Assembly: GCA_001557035.1 (NCBI GenBank) | Contig: LSKJ01000603.1 | Location: forward strand, 1-13,462 | Length of the DNA stretch: 13,462 nt | Direction: 5' to 3' | Origin: Rhodospirillaceae bacterium CCH5-H10 | Lineage (GTDB): Bacteria > Pseudomonadota > Alphaproteobacteria > Reyranellales > Reyranellaceae | In this document: positions 1 through 6,052 of the stretch, piece after piece | Position numbering within the stretch: position 1 is the stretch's first letter | Layout of the letters: every line of letters starts with the position of its first letter | Notes under the pieces: generated by a model | Told to the model about the DNA's origin: nothing | Databases searched by the model: none | What the model saw: the letters and a program-made list of their open reading frames with translations, nothing else | Translations under genes and position numbers: made by a program

Positions 1-56
1 GGTGCTCGTGCCCACCCTTCGAGACGCTCACTGCGTTCGCTCCTCAGGGTGAGGTG
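1..56 (-). repeat. Palindromic intergenic repeat, family A, inverted-orientation copy
   Basis: These 56 bases match 4345-4400 with a single mismatch (position 6). The copy carries the family core: tgcccacccttcgagac on the left, ctcctcagggtgaggtg on the right, and a variable middle. At the two other loci in the window an inverted copy like this one is preceded by a forward copy, so the forward partner probably lies just left of the window. It sits downstream of the hydrolase gene that ends at 94 on the minus strand, so it could act in transcript termination or end protection; that is inference. Confidence 0.85.
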
Positions 57-93
57 ATTCGCTTGATTTAGATGGATCAAGATGATCCTGATC

Positions 94-957
94 CTACCCC
101 GCGTTGCGGCTGAGATGCTCCAGTAGAAGTTCGTTCACGCGCGCAGGCTTCTGGTCGGCGGCGTAGTGGCCGACGCCGGGCAGCACTTCGAAACGATAGG
201 GCGCGTCGATGAATTCGCCCGTGCCTTCGGCCGCGGCGCGGCCCACCGTGTCGTCGGCATCGCCCCAGACATAGAGCGTCGGCACCTTGATCGGACCCAG
301 CAGCATCCGCTCGCCGCGGGCGCGATACCACGCGAGCGCGGCTTCCATGGCCGGCACGTTGCCGAGAACGGAGAGGTGGAGGTCGATCGCTTCCTTCGGC
401 ACGCCTTCCTTCGCGTGCCGCTTGCGCAGCCAGGCGCAGTCGTTCTCCAGCACCTTCGTCACGGCATCGGGTTCGAGGAACGCCTGGTGATGGCCGGAGC
501 GGCGCTTCTGCTCGCCGTCCGGCATCGCGAGCGCTCGCGCAAACGACATCGGATGCGGCCGCGAGAGTATGGTGAGCGAGCGCAGCTTCTCGGGGTGGCG
601 GAAGGCGATGGCCCAGGCGAGGCTCGCCCCCCAATCGTGGCCGACGAGATGGAAGCGCTTGCCGCCATGTCCGACCGCCGAGACGAGATCGAGCGCATCG
701 CCCGTGAGCTTGTCGAAGCGATAGGACTCGAGATCGGCCGTATCGGGCCGTGCGCCGGCCGAATAGCCGCGCTGGTTGGGCGCCACCACAAAGTAGCCTG
801 CCTGGCCCAAGACCGGCACCTGCGCCTTCCAGAAATGCCGTGACACGCCGAAACCGTGCAGCATCAGGACCAGCGTGTCGTCGTCCTTGCCGGCGACCGA
901 GGCATTGAACACCAGGCCGGGCGCGGTCTCGATCTCGCGGACTTCCATTCCCGTCAT
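94..957 (-). CDS. Alpha/beta hydrolase with aspartate nucleophile (epoxide hydrolase / dehalogenase-like)
   Basis: A 287-residue protein of the alpha/beta hydrolase fold, probably cytosolic. Visible motifs are the oxyanion-hole LHGFG (33-37), the nucleophile elbow GHDWGAS (106-112) with Asp108, the acid region WGDADD (231-236, most likely Asp235), and the catalytic His264 in GVGHYAAD. An Asp nucleophile points to epoxide hydrolase or haloalkane/haloacetate dehalogenase rather than an esterase. Tyr211 in AWYRA matches one of the two cap tyrosines of epoxide hydrolases. The region before LEPDA, where the other should be, has His/Gln/Ala. The ATG at 957 overlaps the stop of the DUF488 gene (ATGA), preceded by GAGGGAGA, and I chose it for that reason; an in-frame ATG at 948 is possible. 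It is the last gene of the LysR-DUF488-hydrolase operon. Fold is certain; substrate unknown. Confidence 0.88.
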   Translation of the reverse strand: MTGMEVREIETAPGLVFNASVAGKDDDTLVLMLHGFGVSRHFWKAQVPVLGQAGYFVVAPNQRGYSAGARPDTADLESYRFDKLTGDALDLVSAVGHGGKRFHLVGHDWGASLAWAIAFRHPEKLRSLTILSRPHPMSFARALAMPDGEQKRRSGHHQAFLEPDAVTKVLENDCAWLRKRHAKEGVPKEAIDLHLSVLGNVPAMEAALAWYRARGERMLLGPIKVPTLYVWGDADDTVGRAAAEGTGEFIDAPYRFEVLPGVGHYAADQKPARVNELLLEHLSRNAG

Positions 958-1517
958 TCTCCCTCGGCGGTGCCGGCGCGGCCCCATTTCGCCTCGCGAC
1001 GACGCCAGGCGCGAGCCAGCCGCGCGGCGCGATCCTCGAACAGGTCGGGCGCGGCTTCCTTGCCCAGCAACGTTTCCTCGACCGCATGATGCGGCCGCAT
1101 GCTGCCATCGGCCAACAGGTGCTCGATCTCGACGCCGCGCTCTGCGAGACGGCGCGACACCAGCACCGTGCGATGGCAGTCGAGCGGCTCCTTCTCCGCG
1201 CACATCAGGCACAAGGTCTTGTCGTTCGCGCCCGCGATCACGCGGTCGAGGCCGGCCTTGAAGTCGGGTCGCGCGGCAAGCTGGTCGTAGCTGCCGCCGG
1301 CTGCTGGCTTGCCGCCCAGCGCGGCGCCTTCATGCACATAGGCGATGCCGGCTTCGGCCAGCGACTTCGCGAGATTCTCCCGGCCGAACTGCGGATGACG
1401 GCGCGACCACGGTGTGGAGCGCACGTCGACCAGCCTCTCGACGCCGCCGCCCTTCAGGAGTGCGACGAAGCGCTCGATCGGATGATTGGAATGGCCGATG
1501 GTCTTGACCGGTTTCAT
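954..1517 (-). CDS. DUF488 family protein
   Basis: A 187-residue protein of the DUF488 family, whose biochemical role is not established. Family marks are TIGHSNH near the N-terminus (6-12), VDVRSTPWSRRHPQF (30-44), and the cysteine cluster LCLMCAEKEPLDCHR (102-116) with Cys103, Cys106 and Cys114 followed by His115-Arg116. The last motif is the most conserved part of the family and suggests a metal or nucleic-acid ligand, but that is inference. The C-terminus is basic (RLARAWRRREAKW). The ATG at 1517 overlaps the stop of the upstream LysR gene by ATGA, and the 3' end overlaps the hydrolase start in the same way, so all three genes are probably translated from one message with coupling. I see no strong Shine-Dalgarno before 1517. 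Confidence 0.9.
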   Translation of the reverse strand: MKPVKTIGHSNHPIERFVALLKGGGVERLVDVRSTPWSRRHPQFGRENLAKSLAEAGIAYVHEGAALGGKPAAGGSYDQLAARPDFKAGLDRVIAGANDKTLCLMCAEKEPLDCHRTVLVSRRLAERGVEIEHLLADGSMRPHHAVEETLLGKEAAPDLFEDRAARLARAWRRREAKWGRAGTAEGE

Positions 1518-2401
1518 GCGAGGTGACGGACCCGATCGATGAAGGCGAGCGTCGCGGCCGAGGATTCGTCGCGGCGGTAGGCGAGGTTGAGCGGCACCTT
1601 GAGTGCGGGCCGCCCGGTGAGGGGGCGATAGGTTACACCCTCCAGCGGCAGGCGGGTGAGCGATGCCGGCACGATCGTGATGCCGAGGCCGGCCGCCACC
1701 AGGTTCAGGGTCGAGACGATACGCGGCGCTTCCTGGCCGACATGCGGATTGAAGCCCGCCGCACTGCAGGCCGCGATGATGGCATCGTAGAGGCCGCGCC
1801 CGTCGGCGCGGCGATAGAGGACGAAATCCTCCTCCGCGAGATCCTTGAGCGATAGCTCCTTGCGTCGCGCGAGACGGTGGCGTGCGGGCAGGGCGGCCGC
1901 CATCTCTTCCTGCAGCAACGGATGCATCGCCAACCCCTGCGGGTCGGTGAGGCCGGACCGGATGAAGGCGATGTCGAGCCGTTCGTCGCGCAGGGCGGCC
2001 AGGAGGTCGCCGGAGCTGCTCTCTTCCAGAACGAACGAGACGTCGGGCCTCTCGCGGCGGAACTCGCGGATGGCGCGCGCGACCAGCGGATGGAACGGCG
2101 CCGACGTGGTGAAGCCGACGGCGATGCGGCCGGTCTCGCCGCGGGCCGTGCGCCGGGCCGTCACGGTCGCGCGTTCGACCGAGGCCAGGATCGCCTCGGC
2201 GTCGGTCAGGAAGGAACGGCCGGCATCGGTCAGGCTGACGCCGCGGGGATGGCGCAGCAGCAGCGGCGCGCCAATTTCCTGTTCGAGCGCCCGGATCTGC
2301 TGGCTGAGCGGGGGCTGCTGCATGTGCAGCTTCTCGGCCGCGCGCGTGACATGCCCCTCACGTGCGACGGCGACGAAATAGCGGAGATGCCGCAGTTCCA
2401 T
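1514..2401 (-). CDS. LysR-family transcriptional regulator
   Basis: A 295-residue LysR-type regulator of normal length. The N-terminal winged helix-turn-helix runs from MELRHLRYFVAVAREG through HMQQPPLSQQIRALEQEIG (about residues 1-60). The periplasmic-binding-protein-like effector domain follows from about residue 87 (GRIAVGF) to the end. I place the start at the ATG at 2401, which has AGGA about 8 nt upstream and gives the usual MELRHLRYF N-terminus; a TTG at 2416 would add five residues. The regulator is the first gene of its own operon (DUF488 and hydrolase follow with ATGA overlaps) rather than divergent from it, so it probably controls its own transcript. The effector is unknown. The AT-rich upstream stretch 2402-2460 is the likely promoter and operator region, with TATGAT on the minus strand at 2434-2439 but no good -35. 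Confidence 0.93.
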   Translation of the reverse strand: MELRHLRYFVAVAREGHVTRAAEKLHMQQPPLSQQIRALEQEIGAPLLLRHPRGVSLTDAGRSFLTDAEAILASVERATVTARRTARGETGRIAVGFTTSAPFHPLVARAIREFRRERPDVSFVLEESSSGDLLAALRDERLDIAFIRSGLTDPQGLAMHPLLQEEMAAALPARHRLARRKELSLKDLAEEDFVLYRRADGRGLYDAIIAACSAAGFNPHVGQEAPRIVSTLNLVAAGLGITIVPASLTRLPLEGVTYRPLTGRPALKVPLNLAYRRDESSAATLAFIDRVRHLA

Positions 2402-2481
2402 TGAGATATCCTGCAAGTATCAGATTGCCATTTATCATATATTTGAACACTGCCATAGCCCAGCCTTAGACAGGCATCCGT

Positions 2482-2527
2482 CCTCACCCTGAGGAGCGCG
2501 CGCAGCGCGCGTCTCGAAGGGTGGGCA
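2482..2527 (+). repeat. Palindromic intergenic repeat, family A, forward copy
   Basis: Forward copy made of the left core cctcaccctgaggag (2482-2496), a GC-only self-complementary middle (2497-2510) and the right core gtctcgaagggtgggca (2511-2527). It is the left half of a head-to-head pair with 2542-2588. The right core is the exact reverse complement of the left core of the copies at 11-27 and 4353-4369. The pair lies between the divergent LysR and TauE-like genes. Confidence 0.85.
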
Positions 2528-2541
2528 ATGGCTCCGGTGGG

Positions 2542-2588
2542 TGCCCATGCTTCGAGACGCCGCTCCGCGGCTCCTCAGCATGAGGAGG
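2542..2588 (-). repeat. Palindromic intergenic repeat, family A, inverted copy
   Basis: Inverted copy: tgcccatgcttcgagac (2542-2558), a GCCGC/GCGGC hairpin in the middle, then ctcctcagcatgaggagg (2571-2588). It is separated by 14 nt from the forward copy at 2482-2527. Its last bases, AGGAGG at 2583-2588, lie 7 nt before the ATG at 2596, so the repeat appears to supply the Shine-Dalgarno sequence of the TauE-like gene. Confidence 0.85.
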
Positions 2589-2595
2589 CCCCCGG

Positions 2596-3357
2596 ATGAA
2601 CGAGGGCGAGATGACGATCACGATGGCACTGGGGCTCGGCCTCCTGATGGTGTTCACGGCCTTCCTGTCCGGCATCTTCGGGATGGCGGGCGGGATGGTC
2701 CTGATCGGCGTGCTGCTCTTCGTGCTGCCGCTGCCGATGGCCATGGTGCTGCACGCGGTGACGCAGATGGCGTCGAACGGCTGGCGCGCCCTGCTGTGGC
2801 GCCGGCATATCCAGTGGCGCATTACCGCTTTCTACGTGACGGGCTGCTTCATCGCCGTCGGCATCTGGTCGTTCACGCTCTACGTGCCGGAGAAGGCGGT
2901 CGCGCTGCTCATGCTCGGCCTCTCGCCCTTCGTGCTGAGGATCGTGCCGGCTAGGCTGATGCCCGCGACCCTGGGTCCGGTGCAGGCGCTGGGCGGCGGC
3001 ATCGCCTGCATGGCGCTGATGCTGCTGACGGGCGTCACCGGCCCGCTGGTCGACCAGCTATTCCTGCGCTCAGCCTTGAACCGGCAGCAGATCGTGGCCA
3101 CCAAGGCCTCGTGCCAGATATTCGGCCACGGCTCCAAGCTCCTGTACTTCGGCGCGCTGATCGAGCAGGCCGGCTCGGTCGAGCCCTGGGTGCTGGCGAT
3201 GGCCGTCGCCGCCTCGATGCTCGGCACGTCGCTCGGCAAGCAGATCCTCGAACGACTGTCCGACGCCCAGTTCCGCAGCTGGGCCGGCCGGCTCATCACG
3301 GTCCTGGGCCTCTACTATGTCGGCTACGGCTTGGTGCTGCTGGCCGGGATTGCCTAA
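2596..3357 (+). CDS. TauE/SafE (TSUP) family membrane protein
   Basis: A 253-residue integral membrane protein of the sulfite exporter TauE/SafE family, proposed to move small anions such as sulfite or organosulfonates across the inner membrane. Hydrophobic segments are visible at about residues 8-28, 31-52, 76-97, 100-117, 129-149, 180-190, 197-212 and 232-252, fitting the usual seven to eight helices. The glycine-rich GIFGMAGG (26-33) and GVTGP (146-150) start the two halves of the family repeat. I prefer the ATG at 2596 because AGGAGG ends 7 nt upstream; the ATG at 2611 (preceded by GAGGG) is a real alternative that removes five residues. Two thioesterase genes follow 8 nt after its stop, so the three probably share a transcript. 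The substrate cannot be told from the sequence. Confidence 0.85.
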   Translation: MNEGEMTITMALGLGLLMVFTAFLSGIFGMAGGMVLIGVLLFVLPLPMAMVLHAVTQMASNGWRALLWRRHIQWRITAFYVTGCFIAVGIWSFTLYVPEKAVALLMLGLSPFVLRIVPARLMPATLGPVQALGGGIACMALMLLTGVTGPLVDQLFLRSALNRQQIVATKASCQIFGHGSKLLYFGALIEQAGSVEPWVLAMAVAASMLGTSLGKQILERLSDAQFRSWAGRLITVLGLYYVGYGLVLLAGIA

Positions 3358-3365
3358 GATGGCGC

Positions 3366-3788
3366 GTGGACATTCCAGCAGGATTTAGAGAACTCACCGA
3401 GGCGACCGGCTTCACCGCGGCCAATGGACCGTGGTTCGAGAAGGTCGAGGGCAACAGGGTCTGGCGCGGCTTCATGCCCGGCCCGCAACATGCCAATGCG
3501 CTTGGCATCGTGCATGGCGGCATGATGGCCGCCTTCATCGATGCGGCCCTGGGCTCTGTCGTCTATCGCGCCATCGACCGGCGCTGCGTCACCCTGAAGC
3601 TCACGCTCGACTACCTGACGCCCGCGCGGGTCGGCGACTGGCTGGAGGCGACCGGCGAGTTGCTGGGCCATGACGAGCATGTGGCGCAGGTGAGGGGCCG
3701 ACTCTATGGTCCGCGCCACGATGTTCTGGCCGGGCTGGGCGATTTCGCGCTGCTGCGGCCGGGACGCCCCCTCAAAGTCCGGAGCTAG
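3366..3788 (+). CDS. PaaI-like hotdog-fold thioesterase (first of two)
   Basis: A 140-residue single hotdog domain of the PaaI / 4-hydroxybenzoyl-CoA thioesterase type, which hydrolyses acyl-CoA or aryl-CoA thioesters. The active-site helix motif ANALGIVHGGMMAAFIDAA (43-61) holds Asn44, His50, Gly51-Gly52 and Asp59, the usual catalytic region. LTLDYLTPARVGDWLEATG (79-97) is the typical central strand and turn. The GTG at 3366 gives a normal N-terminus; the ATG at 3359 is out of frame and soon stops. Only a weak AAGA precedes the GTG, so translation may be coupled to the membrane-protein gene ending at 3357. One nt separates it from a second hotdog gene with the same HGGMM and PARVGDW motifs. 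Substrate unknown. Confidence 0.87.
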   Translation: MDIPAGFRELTEATGFTAANGPWFEKVEGNRVWRGFMPGPQHANALGIVHGGMMAAFIDAALGSVVYRAIDRRCVTLKLTLDYLTPARVGDWLEATGELLGHDEHVAQVRGRLYGPRHDVLAGLGDFALLRPGRPLKVRS

Positions 3789-3789
3789 C

Positions 3790-4263
3790 GTGTCTTCCGA
3801 TATTCCCGACAATCCGCCCGAAGGTTTCAAGCTCGTCGATTTCGCCCGCGGCCGGCCCGAGCCGACCTTCAACACCCATGTCGGCAACATGTACGCCAAG
3901 CGCGGCGAGAAGGGCACGCGCGACGAATTCGTGCTGGCCATCCGCGTCCAGCAGAACATGTGCAATCCGGCTGGCGGCCTGCACGGCGGCATGATGATGA
4001 CCGTCGCCGACCTGGTGGGCACGATGGGCGGCGGCTATCTCGCGGGCCTGCGCAAGTTCCTGCCGACCGTCAGCATGACGTTCGACTTCGTGGCGCCTGC
4101 GCGCGTGGGCGACTGGGTCGAGGGGCGCGCGGAACTGATCCGCCAGACGCGCACGCTGCTCTTCACGAACATCTACCTGACGGTGGGCGAGCAGAAGATC
4201 CTGCGCGCCTCGTCGATCGCCAAGATCTCCTCGGGCGACGGGACCGGCTACACGAAGACCTAG
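3790..4263 (+). CDS. PaaI-like hotdog-fold thioesterase (second of two)
   Basis: A 157-residue hotdog-fold protein. The active-site motif NPAGGLHGGMMMTVADLVG (59-77) holds His65, Gly66-Gly67 and Asp74, and FDFVAPARVGDWVEGRAEL (98-116) parallels LDYLTPARVGDWLEA of the preceding gene. The two proteins are clearly related but differ through most of their length, so this is either an old duplication or a pair evolved to work together. The GTG at 3790 has GGAG at 3781-3784 with 5-nt spacing and starts one nt after the previous stop. Upstream in-frame starts lie inside the previous gene and have no Shine-Dalgarno. It is the last gene of the TSUP-thioesterase-thioesterase operon; repeats follow. Confidence 0.87.
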   Translation: MSSDIPDNPPEGFKLVDFARGRPEPTFNTHVGNMYAKRGEKGTRDEFVLAIRVQQNMCNPAGGLHGGMMMTVADLVGTMGGGYLAGLRKFLPTVSMTFDFVAPARVGDWVEGRAELIRQTRTLLFTNIYLTVGEQKILRASSIAKISSGDGTGYTKT

Positions 4264-4290
4264 ACTCTTTCCGAGTCGAGTTCACCCATC

Positions 4291-4336
4291 CACCTCATCC
4301 TGAGGAGGCCCAAAGGGCCGTCTCGAAGGATGGGCA
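4291..4336 (+). repeat. Palindromic intergenic repeat, family A, forward copy
   Basis: Forward copy: cacctcatcctgaggag (4291-4307), a middle GGCCC-aaa-GGGCC hairpin (4307-4319), and gtctcgaaggatgggca (4320-4336). It faces the inverted copy at 4345-4400 across a spacer of about 16 nt between the cores. The outer 17-nt arms of the two copies are complementary apart from one position, as are the inner 17-nt arms, so the pair could form a long cruciform or RNA hairpin between two convergent genes. Confidence 0.85.
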
Positions 4337-4344
4337 ACAGGCTA

Positions 4345-4400
4345 GGTGCGCGTGCCCACCCTTCGAGACGCTCACTGCGTTCGCTCCTCAGGGTGAGGTG
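4345..4400 (-). repeat. Palindromic intergenic repeat, family A, inverted copy
   Basis: Inverted copy matching 1-56 at 55 of 56 positions, the closest repeat pair in the window although the loci are over 4 kb apart. Core arms are tgcccacccttcgagac (4353-4369) and ctcctcagggtgaggtg (4384-4400). The 180 nt between the convergent genes ending at 4263 and 4444 are mostly this repeat pair, which makes a bidirectional terminator role plausible; there is no T-run of a classical intrinsic terminator. Confidence 0.85.
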
Positions 4401-4443
4401 TTGTTTGGATGCCTGCCGTGACTAGATCTCGCTCGAAAAGACA

Positions 4444-5343
4444 TTAGCGCCCCGGCGGCCGCGACCTGAGGGACGCCTTCAGGAAGTCGACGAAGGATGT
4501 GACGCGGGCCGAGATGCCGCGTCGCGCGGGGACCAGCGCCAGGATGTCGGCGCCTTCGAACGACCAGGGCGCCAGCACGCGCCGGAGCTCGCCGTGTTTC
4601 ACGAAGGGCGCGGCATCCCATTGCGAGCGCAGCATGAGGCCGAGGCCGGCCAGCGCCCAGTTGCGCACGACCTCGCCGTCGTTGCTGGTGAGCGTCGGCG
4701 TGACGCGCACGGCGCCGGCGCGGCCGGCGCGACGATGGCGCCACAAGGTCACGTCCTCGTTGTTCTCGCGCACGCAGAGGCAGTCGTGCTGCAGCAGGTC
4801 GCGCGGATCGGCCGGGATGCCGCGCCGGTCGAGATAGGCGGGCGCGGCGCAGACCCAGCGGTCGTTGCGCGCCAGTACATGCGCCACCCAGGTCGAATCG
4901 CGGACGGCGCCGATATGCACGACGACATCGGCATCCTCGCTGTCGGTCCAGGGCCGCTCCGAGAGATCGAGCGTCACGCGGATCGACGGATGGCGTTGGG
5001 CGAAGCGGGCGACGAGCGGCGCGACGTGCAGCCGACCGAAGCCGAAGGGCGCCACGATCCGCAATGGTCCCGACAGGGCGCCGCCCTCCTGGCCGAGAAG
5101 GTCGGTGAGCGCGCCGATGCGGGCCAGCATCGCCTGCGCCTCGCTCACAAGATGCTCGCCCTCGCCGGTGAAGCGCACGCGCCGCGAGCTGCGCACGACG
5201 AGGCTGATGCCCAGCGCCTGCTCGAGCTTCTTGAGGCGCAGCGACAGCGCCGGCGGCGTGACGTTGAGCGCGCGCGCTGCGCCGCTCAGTGAGCCGGTCC
5301 GCGCCAGCGCTTCCATGAACTGCAGGTCGGCGAGAGAGATCAT
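4444..5343 (-). CDS. LysR-family transcriptional regulator, divergent from the HAD-Bug-aldolase operon
   Basis: A 299-residue LysR-type regulator. The DNA-binding helix-turn-helix lies at about residues 17-40 (GSLSGAARALNVTPPALSLR), with the usual linker helix, and the effector domain starts near residue 93 (GPLRIVAPFG). The ATG at 5343 has AAGGA 7 nt upstream. It is transcribed away from the HAD / solute-binding protein / PLP enzyme operon that starts at 5414, the classical layout of a LysR activator and its target, so it probably controls that operon. A perfect inverted repeat (5343-5362) overlaps its start codon and Shine-Dalgarno and suits autorepression. The effector is likely a substrate of the neighbouring enzymes, which is inference. 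Confidence 0.93.
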   Translation of the reverse strand: MISLADLQFMEALARTGSLSGAARALNVTPPALSLRLKKLEQALGISLVVRSSRRVRFTGEGEHLVSEAQAMLARIGALTDLLGQEGGALSGPLRIVAPFGFGRLHVAPLVARFAQRHPSIRVTLDLSERPWTDSEDADVVVHIGAVRDSTWVAHVLARNDRWVCAAPAYLDRRGIPADPRDLLQHDCLCVRENNEDVTLWRHRRAGRAGAVRVTPTLTSNDGEVVRNWALAGLGLMLRSQWDAAPFVKHGELRRVLAPWSFEGADILALVPARRGISARVTSFVDFLKASLRSRPPGR

Positions 5344-5362
5344 TCAGTTTTCCTTAACTGAA
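5343..5362. promoter_or_regulatory. Perfect 7-6-7 inverted repeat, candidate LysR operator and/or mRNA hairpin
   Basis: TTCAGTT-TTCCTT-AACTGAA: seven-base perfect arms around six bases. It contains a T-N11-A (5344 to 5356), the LysR-box form. It overlaps the first base of the minus-strand LysR start codon, and the loop read on that strand is AAGGAA, the Shine-Dalgarno sequence. Its centre is about 61 bp before the ATG of the divergent HAD gene, a reasonable place for an activator site. A further GTTCAGTT-like half follows at 5357-5366. Confidence 0.6.
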
Positions 5363-5413
5363 CTGTTGGTTCGATTTAAGCACCGATGGCCTGCCGCCTG
5401 CTACCGTGCCGGC

Positions 5414-6052
5414 ATGACGACGACCTTTCCCAAAGCCGTGCTGTTCGACCTGCTGACGGCGCTGCTGGATTCCTGGACACTGTGGAACGACGTGGCGGGT
5501 TCCGAGGAACGTGGCCGTGCGTGGCGGGCCGAGTATCTGCGGCTGACCTATGGCTGCGGCAGCTACGTGCCCTACGAGCAGCTGGTGCAGGAGGCGGCGG
5601 TAACAACCGGTCTGCCGGCCGCTGCGGCCGACGAGCTGGAAGCGCGCTGGCTGGAACTGCCGCCCTGGAGCGGTGCGCAGGACGCGCTCGATGCGCTGGC
5701 CGGCCGCACCAAGCTGGCGGTCGTCACCAACTGCTCGATCCGGCTGGGCCGGCAGGCGGCGAGCCGCTTGCGGACGGATTGGGACTGCATCGTCACGGCC
5801 GAGGAAGCGGGTTGCTACAAGCCCGATCCGCGCCCCTATCGGTTGGCGCTGGCGACGCTGGGCGTCGCGCCGGAAGAGGCCGCCTTCGTCGCGGGCTCCG
5901 GCTACGACCTGTTCGGCACGTCGGCCGTCGGCCTCAGGACCTACTGGCACAACCGAGTCGGCCTCGCGCGCCCCGACGGCGCGCCGGCCGCTTCCCTCGA
6001 GCGGTCGACGCTCGACGATCTTCTCCCCTGGCTGGAAGGACGTCCGTCATGA
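5414..6052 (+). CDS. HAD-superfamily hydrolase, 2-haloacid dehalogenase-like
   Basis: A 212-residue HAD hydrolase, closest in layout to L-2-haloacid dehalogenases. It has FDLLTALLD with nucleophile Asp12; AWRAEYLRLTY, whose Arg38 matches the dehalogenase catalytic arginine; VVTNCS with Thr105-Asn106; CYKPDPRPY with Lys136 and Tyr142; and AGSGYDLFG with Asp165, then TYWHNR. The second motif I position is Leu14 rather than the Asp of HAD phosphatases, which favours non-phosphatase chemistry. Compared with Pseudomonas L-DEX as I remember it, T14, S175 and N177 are Ala16, Ala160 and Ser162, so dehalogenase activity is uncertain. The ATG at 5414 gives a normal N-terminus, with no clear Shine-Dalgarno. 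It is the first gene of the operon opposite the LysR gene; its stop overlaps the next start (ATGA). Confidence 0.85.
   Translation: MTTTFPKAVLFDLLTALLDSWTLWNDVAGSEERGRAWRAEYLRLTYGCGSYVPYEQLVQEAAVTTGLPAAAADELEARWLELPPWSGAQDALDALAGRTKLAVVTNCSIRLGRQAASRLRTDWDCIVTAEEAGCYKPDPRPYRLALATLGVAPEEAAFVAGSGYDLFGTSAVGLRTYWHNRVGLARPDGAPAASLERSTLDDLLPWLEGRPS

Noticed and set aside
62..94. Small stems CTTGAT/ATCAAG (62-81) and GGATCA/TGATCC (74-94) after the hydrolase gene.
   Set aside because: Six-base stems that overlap each other, without a T-run; could be chance in an AT-richer gap.
958..1212. N-terminal extension of the alpha/beta hydrolase frame.
   Set aside because: It is Arg-rich, lies within the DUF488 gene and precedes a normal start with an ATGA overlap at 957.
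4263..4277. GACTC/GAGTC hairpin just after the second thioesterase gene.
   Set aside because: Only five pairs and no T-run; the neighbouring repeat pair is the stronger candidate for transcript-end structure.
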